Source: Volvox africanus
Lineage: Eukaryota > Chlorophyta > Chlorophyceae > Chlamydomonadales > Volvocaceae
Length of the DNA: 64,000 nt
Assembly (NCBI GenBank): GCA_030268105.1
Contig: BSDZ01000080.1
Span: forward strand, 3,907,501-3,971,500
Direction of reading: 5' to 3'
Of this stretch, positions 37,293 through 48,549 are shown piece after piece (position 1 is the first letter of the stretch; each line of letters opens with the position of its first letter). The translations under genes were made by a program, and so were the position numbers. The notes below the pieces were generated by a model that was given only the letters and a program-made list of their open reading frames with translations, was not told the origin of the DNA and searched no databases.

Positions 37293-38812
37293 TTTGCAAA
37301 ACCTAAAGCACCATGTAGCAATCGAGCGTTCCCTTAAAACATCATAACTAGAGAGACTAAGCGCGTTATTCCCCCTGCACTGTGGTTTGGCCCGGTCAGG
37401 GCCCCCGGTGCTTGTCCTTTCAAGGCAAGTCGCCCACAGTGCAACATCCTATATAGTCCTCGCTATACACTTTGTATATGGGCACAGTATCTTATGAAAT
37501 AGGCTAAAGATGTTAAAAAATTGCCCGGTTCAACGTGTCGCCGCATTGTTGCCGGCTCTGCAGAGCTGGCACCAAGCATCACAGATTCGATACGGACACC
37601 GCTGATGAGTGGTGGCATACTGGCAATGAAACAAGGCCGTGGTTGAGCACGGAGGCAGACAAGAAGTTGTGTGTTGTGACGACCTTGTGCCTTAGGCTAA
37701 TGTTAAAACAGCCGAAGTGATGTTCCGTGTCGGTGCGACACAATGAGAGATGTAGGCCCAGGTCAGGCGCACTACTCCTCTTCACTTATTGGGAGTGGAA
37801 GTCATGTGAAGAACATATTGGTTCCTCTGCAGCTTACGGGATGCTCATTACCTACGTTGTGGGTGTCAACTGGTGTGTTACTATATGCGCGTGAGTTCTA
37901 CCATATGCATGCTTGTTTGACTGGACAAATGGGAGCAGGATAATGTGGGCACGTGATAAGACGGGTTGTGTTAGCATCGGCTTCTGCTTCGAGAAAGCGG
38001 CATGCATTTCCCGGACTAAGCAGGTAACCTCCAGTAACATCAGGGGTCCCTGAGCAGCATCTTACAGCTTCTTCGTTCCATGTGCCTGGTATGAGCATGA
38101 ATTGTAGATGCCGCCGCGTAAACACAGGAGAAAACCGTTAAGGGCCAGGTAAGAGCAGTCACCTGACGCCTAAGTGGACAAATGATATTATGCTTTGACC
38201 TATCCACACGATGCAGCGACAGCTGTCCCTTCCAGCAAGGCCTGGGCGTGTAATCCACATAACGTGCATCATGTCACTCACAAGCGTGTTTTTGTCATGG
38301 ACTTCGATGCGGAAAGGTTGAAGGAGAGACATACGAGAATGAGAAGCCATCAAACGCGCGTGCAAAAACGCATACCGTGCGCAAGCATGGCGCAAGAGGG
38401 CCGGCTTTCACATTCGGGCGAAAGAACGCTGCGCCTAGCCAGGCGGACCATTCGTGACATCCCTAATTGACATTTATTCTCATATGTTGTGCTGTTGGTA
38501 CTCCGCTGGTATGATATATAGCACCCACACCGTGCATGTAATAGTTAGTAATGATTAGGTCCAGGAGTCCTTGATCAGGTCTGGTAATCATCGGTTCTCA
38601 TTCAGTTTCAATAAGCCACCAATGACTCCGCGTCAGGGGTCTAGCACAGGCCTGGGATTTATTGTCTGTTACTCAATACGTACGCTGCCCTTTAGTATCC
38701 TTGGTGCAGATGGGAATAATGGGGCTTCATGGCTGCATGAGATTCGAATATCAGCTGTAATGGTTGTGTTCCTAAATACGATACAGGAAGTATTGAAGCT
38801 GTTACACCTTTT

Positions 38813-39798
38813 AGTCAGGCGAAATCCGTAGTGAACGATCCTAGGTAACATCTAACTCACGGGTGAATACTATAGCATTCACACGTCCTTAAATACTACT
38901 TCTGATGACTCTTGATCTTCAACCATCCCCTGGAGCACTGCAAGGAACACTTCCTACTACTTGCCAGCTGTCACCCTACAACTGCCTGCCACCTAGCACT
39001 CTGCAACTGTCCGCCACCGGGCACCCTGCAACTGTCACATATTGCAGTGCCGCAACTTCTAGGCATGCAACTGCTATGGTTCGCACCATCCACAACTCAA
39101 CACACCCCCTCGGGACAAACCGCCATTAGGCCACATGTGTAGTATCCTGGGGTATCTACGGGTAGTGTCAAAGGATCCTGGACCACAGATGGTCATCCTT
39201 CCGATCGGGCCTTTGTTGGCCGACACAACAGATATACAACAACATCCAACCATTGGCGTTTCTTCGAACTTTTGCATACTTGATATGCCAACTTCCTGCG
39301 CAGTAGACAAACCTTTGGTGCTGCATCATTGAGCACAGCAGCAGTAAGAAACATCTCAAGTCCCATAGTGCCTCGTCATGCTCCGTTCCATAAGTGCACC
39401 CATGGACAAAACCTTCATTGGAAACAGAACCCGACGTCCACTACCCATTCGACACATGAAAGTTTCCAGCAACTGACCTAACGTTAGCTTCTCGCCAATC
39501 AGGTGAACGTTCATAGACCCAAACAGCGGCAGGCAGTTGCAGGGTGCCCGGTGGCAGGCAGTTGCAGGGTGCCCGGTGGCCGGCAGTTGCAGAGTGCCAG
39601 GTTGCGGGCAATTGTAGGGTGACAGCTGGGAAGTAGTAGGGAGTTGTATGGAAGTGTTCCTGCAGTGCTCCAGGGAATGGTTGTAGTATCGGATTTAGAG
39701 TTATCAAAAGTATTATTTAAGGACGTGTGAGCGCTGACTTAGTCATCCATGAGGTAGTTGTAAGTTAGGATCGTTCGCTCGTGATTTCTCCTGACTTC
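38813..39798. mobile_element. Foldback / MITE-like inverted-repeat element
   Basis: The left arm (about 38813-39060) and right arm (about 39515-39798) are inverted copies. Outer ends pair as GTCAGGCGAAATC versus the complement of GATTTCTCCTGAC, then GAACGATCC and CACACGTCCTTAA are shared. Inside, CTGCAACTG/GGGCACCCTGCAACTG units recur in the left arm and as the complement GCAGTTGCAGGGTGCCC in the right. The roughly 450-bp centre holds a dispersed repeat. No transposase frame and no clear target-site duplication seen. Confidence 0.65.
39145..39240 (+). repeat. Dispersed repeat, copy 1
   Basis: Shares GTAGTATCCTGG-GTATCTACGGGTAGTGTC, CTTCCGATCGGGCCTTTGT and ACACAACAGA-ATACAAC with 44045-44135. 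This copy has about 13 extra bases after 'GTGTC'. It lies in the centre of the 38.8-39.8 kb inverted-repeat element. Confidence 0.7.
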
Positions 39799-41208
39799 TG
39801 TAATGTGTAATAGCTTCAATAAGACCTTAACAGATTATGAGCCCCAATTAAATGGCTTGCGAAACCCTACGATTTATTTGTTTGATTGCTGTCACTTTTA
39901 TGCTAGCAACTATTCTACACGCGAAAGGCGCAGAAGAACCATAGTCGAGAGATTCAAAACTACTACACATGAAGTCCGTGTGAATTTGGCCAGGACAGTA
40001 CTAATAAATGAGTTGTGTGACACTGAATTGGCAAACGATAATGAAAATGCAATTTGTTGTGCACGCTAGAGCGTAGGTATGGCTGGGAATGACGTGTTCG
40101 AGGTGGCATGAAACCTGCACAGACACTGGTAGTGTCCCTCCATCTATGACACCTCGTGCTCGAGGGAAATGCATACGACAACATCAAGGACATGAGCGCA
40201 TGAGACGGACCGCATGAGAAATTGGTCAAGGCGATGAGTTTACAGTTCAATGTTAATGCATGGATAACGGGCAACATTCGTTCTTGGCATGGAAGGTTCG
40301 CTGACAGGCATATCAACAAATGTTACACGAAATTATTTAAGTCTCTTGTAAGCGGCGTACATCAGGAAACACGGGGCAATCAGTCGTGCAGTTACAATTA
40401 TGTACGATAGAGTTGTTAAAGTCTGGTTGTAAGATGTATAATTTTGGAGGGCCTCTCACACCATACAATAGATATCGAAAGTCCGCCATTCAGCTGCCAT
40501 AACATGCAAGGAATCATTAGTATGTTCTTTCACTCGTGCACCTGGAAAGGCACACTCCTGTGCAATTGCGGCGGACTGCTCCCTGGTTACCGTAGTATAG
40601 GTACTCGGAAGCATCCTGATGCGTGTAGGCAATCTGTCACCCAATTGCAGAGCCCTAATGCACACCGTCTCGTGAAATCAAGGAGGTCTTGCATGCTAAA
40701 GTTACGGTTAGTGTCCCCGCTTTGATTTATTTTTCCCTAGCGTCCGTTGTAAAAGCGACATCACAGTATTATGATTTATTCTTGCATAAAACAACTGGCA
40801 AGCATTAGGTACGGGAAAATTACAAAGAAAGAGCACTGGTCATGCAGTACGACTTTATCCGAGACTGAGTGATCAATCTCGAGTACAATTGCATGATTAA
40901 ACTATTTGTAGGACATTCCACGCGCCATTTCAGCTACGAAAGAGTTAGGAAATGGTGAAACACGATAGCAGCAAGTACTCGTGCCGCAACCTTTGTATCA
41001 CGCACATGACTTGCCCGTCCGGGACAGGAAAATCGACTCCCCGAAAACACGCCTGGACAGGGAGATTCAGTAGCCATGGCATATTGACGAACAGGCAGCC
41101 CAGAGGGGAGACAATACACCTCATCCCCAGACGAATAACAAGGATGTTTGGCCAAAAATCACACAACACAGTTGTTAAAGGTCTCCTCACTCCAGGCCTC
41201 ACTCATTT

Positions 41209-41940
41209 CCTCCTTTACTCCGTTCCTCCGTCCATCCGTCCCTCCCATTCCCCCCCTCCCTCCATCCCGCCGTCCCTCCCAACCTCCTGACCTTTATTCA
41301 GCCCTTCCTTCCATCCTCCACCCCTGCCCCCTCCGTCAGTGGCCTCCGTCCCCCTCCCTAACTACCTACCTATATCCCTTCTCCTCCCCCCATCCGTCCC
41401 TCCCTCCCTCCAACCCTGTCCATTCGTCTGTCCCTCCGTCCCTCCCTCCCTCCCTATCTACATCCCTTCCCCCCCTCCATCCGTCCCTCCATCCCCCCCC
41501 CTCTCTCGTCCATCCGTCCGTGCCTTCCCCATCATCCATTCGTCCGTCCCTCCCTCCGTCCCTGTCTTCCTCCCCCCATCCTTACACCCTCATTCGTCCG
41601 TGCGTCCCCACTGGCCCCGTCCGTCGGTCCCTCCCTCCCTCCGTCCTTTTCCCCTCTTCTTTCGTTCCGCCCTCCCTCTCCTCACATCCTTCCATCCTTC
41701 CCTCCCTTCGAACCCCCGCCCTCCGTCCCGCCCTTCCTCCTCCCGCGTCCGTCCCTCCCTCCCTCCCTCCCTCCCTCCCTCCCTCCCTCCGTCCCTTCTT
41801 CCCTCCCTCCTTCCTTTCCCCATCCTAAGTCTCTCTTAAGTCCCTCTTCCTCCCCGTCCCTCCCTTCCTCCCTCCCTACCTCCCATCCCTCAGTCCCTCC
41901 ATTCTATCCTCCGTCCGTCATTTCCTCCATACCTTCCATT
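41209..41940. repeat. Polypyrimidine tract (CCCTCCGTCCCT-like)
   Basis: About 730 bp of almost pure C/T on the plus strand with scattered CG steps; units such as CCCTCC and GTCCCTCC. Forms the inner part of the left foldback arm. Includes a run of nine to ten CCCT units near 41750-41790. Confidence 0.85.
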
Positions 41941-41986
41941 AAGCTACGGATTACTGCCACTCTTGTGCCAACGGGTTGAGGACCCG
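41939..41986. repeat. Half copy of the palindromic core
   Basis: TACTGCCACTCTTGTGCCAACGGGT and GAGGACCCG match one arm plus centre of the full palindrome at 43054-43140. It sits at the switch from polypyrimidine (left) to polypurine (right). Confidence 0.75.
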
Positions 41987-41989
41987 TCC

Positions 41990-42222
41990 TGCAGGGAGAG
42001 ATGGAGGGACGGATGGAGGGGGCCGGAGGGAGGGCTGGACGGACGGAGGGGGGAGGGTGGGACGGTGGGAGTAAGGGATGTAGGGAGGTGGGAAGGAAGG
42101 GAGGGAGGGGCACATGAAGGAAAGGAGGTTGGGAGAGACGGGGGGATGTAGGGAGGTAAGTAGAGATGGAAGGAGGGAGGGACAGAGGGAGGGAGGGACG
42201 GAGGGAGGGGCGATTGGTGGGC
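41990..42222. repeat. Polypurine tract, first
   Basis: G/A-rich plus strand (GGGAGGGA, GACGGAGGG units), starting directly after the half palindrome. It is the mirror-strand partner of the adjoining polypyrimidine tract, so the pair can itself fold back. Confidence 0.8.
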
Positions 42223-43053
42223 TGGCGCTATAATTGTTTTCAGATTCTGATATATATCTCCCCTCTCCTGTTCCTCCCTCCCCTCTCTCTTCTCTCCCCT
42301 TTCCCCTCTCCCCTCTTCGGTTCTTTCCTCTTCCCTCTCCCGTTCCTGCCTCTCCCCTCGCCCCTATCCAGTTCCTCCCTCTCCCCTCTATTATGCAGCG
42401 CGTGCCAACGTGGCATTTTCAAGAGAGGAATACGGCTTCTTGGGAATTGCTGAACAGATGAATTCAGCAATCCATCAACTACCTGAATGTGGCCCATGCA
42501 ATACACCCATGAATATGTACTATAAGAGGTTTTCTTCCAGATTGCGGATTGCACAATGAATCAAGCTCAGCATTTCTTTGATGCAATTTGTCACTTTGGT
42601 GGCAAACTGGTTACAAATAGAGCTTATCATTCCACGGCTGATTGGGAAGGGCTAAGAGGGCTAATGGATGGTGGTGGGAGGGAAGGGGGACAAAAAGGGC
42701 TGTGCAAGGCTGAACTCAGAGGCAACGCCAACACCATTTGCCTCCAATTGATGAAGAGGGTTCGTTGAATAATTTACGGAATTTCAGGTTTCAGCTTCAT
42801 GTAGCCAATTTCAAGTGCAGTGCTACCAGCAGATGTTTGATGGGAATTTGCCGCCTGCAACATACAAAGGATGAAGCAGCCAGGCAAACACCTGCTAAGC
42901 AATCCAAGTTCATAACAGATTTTCTTTTTATCATTATTCATAGTTCAGCGTCTACCCGGCTCCATTTAATCGGGCCACCTACGCCGGTTGGTTTGTTGAG
43001 GTGGTTTCAGGCCGGTAAGCCCCGTCCGTCATTCCCTCCTTCCCTCCCTTCCT

Positions 43054-43140
43054 CCCTTTAACCACGAGTTACCGCCACTCATGTGTCAGCGGGTCCTCGA
43101 CCCGTTGGCACAAGAGTGGCAGTAACCCGTGGCTTAAGGG
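43054..43140. repeat. Palindromic core, full copy
   Basis: Two arms of about 42 nt meet at a GGGTC-CTC-GACCC centre with few mismatches (left arm ACCGCCACTCATGTGTCAGC, right arm the complement of GCCAACGG..GAGTGGCAGT). A short pyrimidine run precedes it and a long polypurine tract follows. Confidence 0.85.
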
Positions 43141-43545
43141 AAGGAGGGAGGAAATGACGGACGAAGGAAGGAATGGAGGGGCCGAGGGATGGGAGGTAGG
43201 GAAGGAGGAAGGGAGGGACGGGGAGGAAGAGAGAATTAAGAGAGATTTAGGATGGGGAAGGGAAGGGGTGAGGGAGGGAGGAACGGTGAGAGGGGGAGCA
43301 GACACAGAGGGAGAGGAAGGGAGGGAGGGAGGGAGGGAGGGAGGGAGGGTGGGACGGACGGAAGGGGGGACGAACGTACAGAGGTGAGAGGGGACGGAGG
43401 GACGGACAAACGGACTGATGGGGGCGGAGGGAGGGCGGGAAGTAAGGAAGGGGGGGTAGGGATGGACGGAAGGACGTCCGGGGAGGGATGGAGGGATGGA
43501 CGGAGGAACGGAGTAAAGGAGGAAATGAGTGAGCCCTGGGGTGAG
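43137..43545. repeat. Polypurine tract, second
   Basis: About 400 bp of G/A-rich plus strand, with a run of (GGGA)n at about 43318-43350. Forms the inner part of the right foldback arm and pairs with the left polypyrimidine tract. Confidence 0.85.
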
Positions 43546-44044
43546 CAGGCATGATTTTCTTCGGCCCCCAACAACTTTGTGTGTGATTTTTGGCCAAGCA
43601 TCCTTGTCATAATTAGACCATTCGTCCGGGGATGAGGTGTATTGTCTCCCCTCTGGGCGTGCCTGTTCGTCAATATGCCATGGCTACTGAATCTCCTTCA
43701 GGTGTGTTTTCGGGGAGTCGATTTTCCTGTCCTGGACAAGTCATGTGCGTGATACAAAGGTTGCGGCACGGGCTCTGAGTACTTGCTGCTATCGTGCTTT
43801 ACCATTTCCAAGTCTTTAGTACCTGAAATGGCGCGTGCAATGTCCTACAAATAGTTTAATCAAGCAAAGGTTGCGATCCTAAGCAATGATATGCAAGGAC
43901 ACCCATACCTTTACATCTTTGGATGCATCTAAGAAGTCTTATATTCATTATCGATATAAACAGAGCGTAAGCCAGAATGCTGCGCAAAGGAGCAAGCATG
44001 GAATGACGCAAGATGACTCACGGCATCTTTGCGTCGATGTCACT

Positions 44045-44135
44045 TGTAGTATCCTGGAGTATCTACGGGTAGTGTCTAGGATGGACCGTCATCTTCCGAT
44101 CGGGCCTTTGTAGGCGGACACAACAGAGATACAAC
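44045..44135 (+). repeat. Dispersed repeat, copy 2
   Basis: Same orientation as copy 1 at 39145-39240, with about 85-90% identity by eye apart from one short gap. No inverted-repeat arms surround this copy. Confidence 0.7.
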
Positions 44136-45214
44136 ATTACTCTCTGTAGTTTTCGATGTACAATAGTGTCCTACGTATATTGGTACACCGAAACTTAAGT
44201 GAGATCAGGTTTGTGACTTTTGGTAAGATCATTTCGTTTGTGACGCCCATGATACGTGGGATCCCATGTAGAACCCGACACCTGACCGGGATACCTAGCT
44301 GCCCGTTTGCAATAGAAGCGGCATTCAACATTGAGGAGGGGACCTAAACACGAAAGCCTGCGTACTATCAACGCCGGAGGATGATGGAAGCTGCTTTGAC
44401 CCAGCAATTCTAGCCATGGTATTTTATCTTCACCAGGTTGGCTTCCAAGTACAGAGGTCAGGTAGGGAGATACAGCAATATCAGTAGGCCTGCTGTAGAC
44501 CCCTCCGGACAATATTGCAACCCTTGGCCCCGGGAACCAGATCCAAGCATCCGACTGCGACGAGGCCACTATAGCAAACACTGTTTTTGCTGACATGAAC
44601 GAATCGGAAATTTAACCTAAACGTCATATAACTTTTAGCCGAATTCTGTCGCCAGACGAAGTACGTGATTTGTATTACATCATCCGGACTTAGCTGTTCC
44701 AATAAAGTGCAGATGAAACATAATGATTTTAAAAATATTTTGATGTTTTCTAACGAAGGCGCCCGTAGAGGCAGGCTTACCTGATTTTTATCGCGCATAC
44801 AGCTGGAGACGTGATTCGGCTCAGAATTTTCCGATGTTTCGACTGTTTATCATATTCGTTCATGTCAATAGTAACAGTGTTTGCTAAGCCTCGTCGCAGT
44901 CGGTTGCGGTTGGATCCGGTTCCAGGCGTCATGGGGGGGGAGGGAGAGGCATGCCAAGTAACTTTGGCGTTGGATTGCCGTGTGAACGGACCGCAATATA
45001 CTTCGTAGTATATTCAAATTCCTTACTGAGTCATAACTGCGGTATCTCCGGCCGTCGCTCCGTTCCATTTCCTCTTTCCACGACCCCGAAAAAGAACTGC
45101 CACTGAAATCACACTATTGGGGAGAAAGAAGGGTAACCATACACTGAAGCACACCGCAGGGCACAACCATCTTCATCTGCTTGGCCATTGGTCCCTGTAA
45201 GACATGCGCGCTTC

Positions 45215-48200
45215 TCAGTGCAAGATAAACGGCGAATCCGCGTTGGTGTCGCTGCACTCCAGGCAAGGATTCTGCGCAAAGCCAGTCTTGGACAGCACTT
45301 CACGCACTCCGATGACCAGGTTCCTGCTTGCATATCAGCAAAGAGCGGCAGGGTGGTGGGGTGCGTCGTGAACAAGGGGCCCCTACACAGGAGAGCAGGG
45401 ACACCAACCTGGGGAGCGCCCCATGTGCTTTCCCCCAAAATTCATGGCAAAGATTGCACAATACATAAGAGGGTACATACTTAACTCACTAATTGCACAA
45501 AACATGGACATCCTGGGCCACATATTCCAAACTGTCATGCTTCACCTGTACGTTAGCGGCTGGCCAGGGTTCTGCTGGTGGTGTGTACGTACGACGGTTT
45601 GGATTGCATTGGACAGCGCACCATGCGCCTTGTCCGGGTTGCCGCTGGGGCAGGCGTCCGCGCTGGTCTCGTGGGCCTGGCATCCGGTGATGAGGATGCC
45701 TGTATCCGCCGCCAGCTGCTGGTCGCCGGGAGGCTTGGCCCCAGCGGGCGGCAGGTTGATGTCCAGATTCGGCTCAGCCAAGTTCTGTACGGAAGGATAA
45801 TTGTGGGGCGAGGCATACTAGGGTATTGAGTCATGCCTGCTCTACAAAGAAGGAGCGACATGGGAGGGAAAGGCCAGGTACATTAACCATGAGGGGTTCC
45901 GCACGGGCACACGCGACCCAATCACCCGCCGTGTCACCCGAGGGCGGCCATGCAGTGTACAGATGCGGAGTATACGCGAGATCAGTCATCCTCTCAGCGT
46001 CCTACGAGCAGTGATCTGAACCCTATTTCAGCTGCATTCAGAGGGAAGTGATATCCCGCATGGATAAGAACAGCCCAACAGGGGCACCTACTCCCGCTGC
46101 ATAGTTGGCACCAGGGCCGCTGTTGGCATCCGCTGGCTGTCCCGATGGGCCCTGATCGGCCGAAGGCGCAAGGCACGAGCACAGCAACTGCAACAAGCCC
46201 ATGCCTGACAAGCCTCCCCCGCCCTCCTTGTTGCCTGCAATGTGAGGCCGACAATTAACAGGGATGGGTTCAACCAGCTCTTAGTATATCCGTCCAGGCG
46301 CAAAATTCAGGCCGCGACTGTGGACTCTGATAGCATCGGTTGCCACTTGAATGGCGCTTTACAACCGATGGCAAAACTTGACGCAGTATTGCCCATGCCA
46401 ATCTTTAGCTTGGAACAGTATTCACCTGCGGTAAAGGCTTGAAACACCTGCATAAATTGCTGCACCTTCACACTCGAATCCGCGCCGAATAGTGAACCCA
46501 GATTGGACCGCACGTTGCGCGCATCCACCTGGGCGCCCCCCAGCAGCTCACTCAGCATGCCGCACAAATCATTGAAAGGCAGCGCGCTAGACAAGGAACC
46601 AGTTTGAGGTGGGGGCGGGGCCGGGGTAAGCAGCGGGGGAAACAGGTATGTATGGAAAACAGCGTCAATCCATGAGATTTGCTGCAAGCAACATGACCTA
46701 TGCGAGGACGCATGATAAAGCGGGTGGCGGGGTGCAAGGTTCTATCCCAAAACGTCATCTTGGGTTAGATCACAATGATCTACAGCCTCGATTGTGTACA
46801 GAATATAGGCTCACTAGGACTACTTCCTTGCTTACGTCCATGGCGCACGAGCTGGGCTAGTGCCGACCCCTATAACCGGCGGCCCGCTCCCCACACGCAC
46901 CGATTCTTGAAGTCGCGGCCACCTGGCTGGCCCAGAGCGCCAAAGATGCTGGATAGCGCACCCATGTCAAACTGAGGAGGCGGTGGCGCGCCGTCCTTGG
47001 GGCCGCTGATCTGAACCGTCTCGTGATCCAACAGGGTTCCACTGTGGCAGCAGTCTGGAGGGCGGGACAGCGGAATTGGTATGGAGAGAATGGGTCAGGA
47101 GGGCACGGGCGCTCGTGTATCAGGCTCAAAACAGCAAGGTAGGCATATAGCAACCCATCTGGCCAAATCAACGTCTCGCGCGCCCGCGAAAGACAATATG
47201 GACTGCCCCTTGCTGCTGCTATATTTGCAAGATATCGGGATTCACGGTGTGTCGCGAATTCAGCTTGGTGGCTAGTTGCTGATCGAGATGGGCCGTCACT
47301 GCTGGAATTCTAACATCAAAGACCCCACAAACCGCTCAATTGGTAATGCATTTACCGCAATCAGTGGTTGGAAAGTATCGTACAACAAGTTTTCAGCGCA
47401 CCCGCAATGAAGGTGAACTTGACACCCGGCTTGGCCTCTAAGGGCTTCAGGAGCACACGCAAGTCGTCGTCACAAATGACGTTCATGTCTGCGGCAATGG
47501 AACCGCGCAGAAAGGATGGATATTGCTCAAAGGCGTGAAACTCCTTGCCGGAGCAGCCTGGCGACGTCTAACTTTAGCTGTCTTAAGTTTCGTACGCTTG
47601 CCAGTACATTAAGATATCTTCGGCGCAAAAACGTAGAAGGGATACTTGGGTACCGAAAAAAGGAGCCCAAATTAGAGCGAAAGCACAGAGCAGCGCAAGC
47701 AGGCCTAAAACCCACGACCTTCGCCAAGAAAGAGCACGAACGACCTCGAAAGAAGACCGTAGATGCCCGATATCAAACTTCCTTCATATTTAACGCCGTA
47801 CCAGTTGGGCAAATGGCTTCATCCTTGCCATCTGCAGGAAGTCCAAAAGGGGATCCTTCTTTAGGGCTGAGATAAAGCGATATGGTAAGGATTCGGATCG
47901 CGGCGGATAGTTTTGAACCACGGGTCGTCTTGATATTGTAAACAGCACCCGGGAGGCTAAGAAGCTGTTGTTTGTCGGCAAATGTAATTCGTACCCTTTT
48001 CATCCCCGTTGCGGCTTGGAATCTGGGTGCCGTGGCCTGAGAAATGTAGGAAACAGATATCGCCGTCTTGCGAACCCACAACCATCTCACTAATCTTTTC
48101 CTGCGCTCAGGAAAACACATTTTATCTACCACAATTAGATACAATTTGCACAAATTATGCATTTACGAAAAAGACCCTGTATCCGCCCACCTTTATATTT

Positions 48201-48549
48201 TTTCCCGTAGGCTTGAGATAACCAGAATCCGTATCAATCAAAATAACAATATCGGAAGTTTGGAATCCATAGTGCTCCTCGAGGATGGCCTACCAGTAAT
48301 AAGGCAGGGGACGCCAGGGGACCTCGGTCGACAGGATATAAAAAGCATGAATAAATACTTAACGCACCTTCATGCCCCATACATCATTTATGCAGCCTCG
48401 GAGAGCAGCATTCGTGCCTGCGAGATCACCGATCACGAACAGGAAAGTCGCCGCACAGCCAACTGGCACAGCGCAACTTCCGTTTGCTGTCCGTGCCATT
48501 CCGCACCTGGATAATTACAACCAATAAGCACTGCCCTTTTTGAAGGCAT
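45215..48549 (-). CDS. MCA-II: Type II metacaspase
   Basis: Cys protease of the caspase-like C14 group that cleaves after Arg/Lys and is usually calcium-activated; linked to stress and cell death in plants and algae. Eleven exons (48549-48507, 48417-48368, 48289-48191, 48100-47995, 47831-47802, 47488-47402, 47054-46901, 46586-46426, 46234-46092, 45784-45546, 45323-45215) total exactly 1221 bp, 406 residues. The p20 part starts at once, without a prodomain: RAVLIGCNYPGTNAALRGCI, ILIDTDSGYLKPTGKNI, catalytic His in HFSGHGTQIPSRNGDE, DEAICPTDMN, catalytic Cys in DCCHSGTLLDHE. A linker of about 150 residues follows. The p10 part has GILITGCQAHETSADACPSG and HGALSNAIQTVVR, and the protein ends CLECSDTNADSPFILH. 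No prodomain plus a long linker defines type II. Divergent from RAD51D across 2.8 kb. Confidence 0.94.

Larger units (their letters stand above)
40892..43868. repeat. 3 kb foldback with pyrimidine/purine tracts
   Basis: Left arm from about 40892 pairs with the complement of the right arm ending about 43868. Matching outer blocks include TTAAACTATTTGTAGGACATT, CACGCGCCATTTCAG, CGATAGCAGCAAGTACTC, GACAATACACCTCATCCCC and GAGGAAATGAGTGAG (as the complement on the left). The match continues into polypyrimidine DNA on the left and polypurine DNA on the right. The centre (about 42223-43015) is partly unique. No recognisable protein gene inside. Confidence 0.8.
37293..45214. other. Gene-poor 8 kb block rich in inverted repeats
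   Basis: No family-assignable exon in about 7.9 kb. Contents: AT-rich unique sequence, an inverted-repeat element at 38.8-39.8 kb, two copies of a dispersed repeat (39.15 and 44.05 kb) and the 3 kb foldback at 40.9-43.9 kb. Pro/Ser- or Gly/Arg-rich open frames at 41.1-43.6 kb are translations of simple-sequence tracts. The frame at 39803-40069 has no motif. Confidence 0.65.

Noticed and set aside
41148..41839. Long Pro/Ser-rich open frames on the plus strand and Gly/Arg-rich frames on the minus strand (also 43236-43673)
   Set aside because: They are translations of the polypyrimidine/polypurine tracts; any frame of such DNA stays open. No start context, splice pattern or domain.
47516..47875. 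Basic plus-strand frame within the metacaspase locus
   Set aside because: Overlaps metacaspase intron and exon 5 in antisense; no motif and no splice support.
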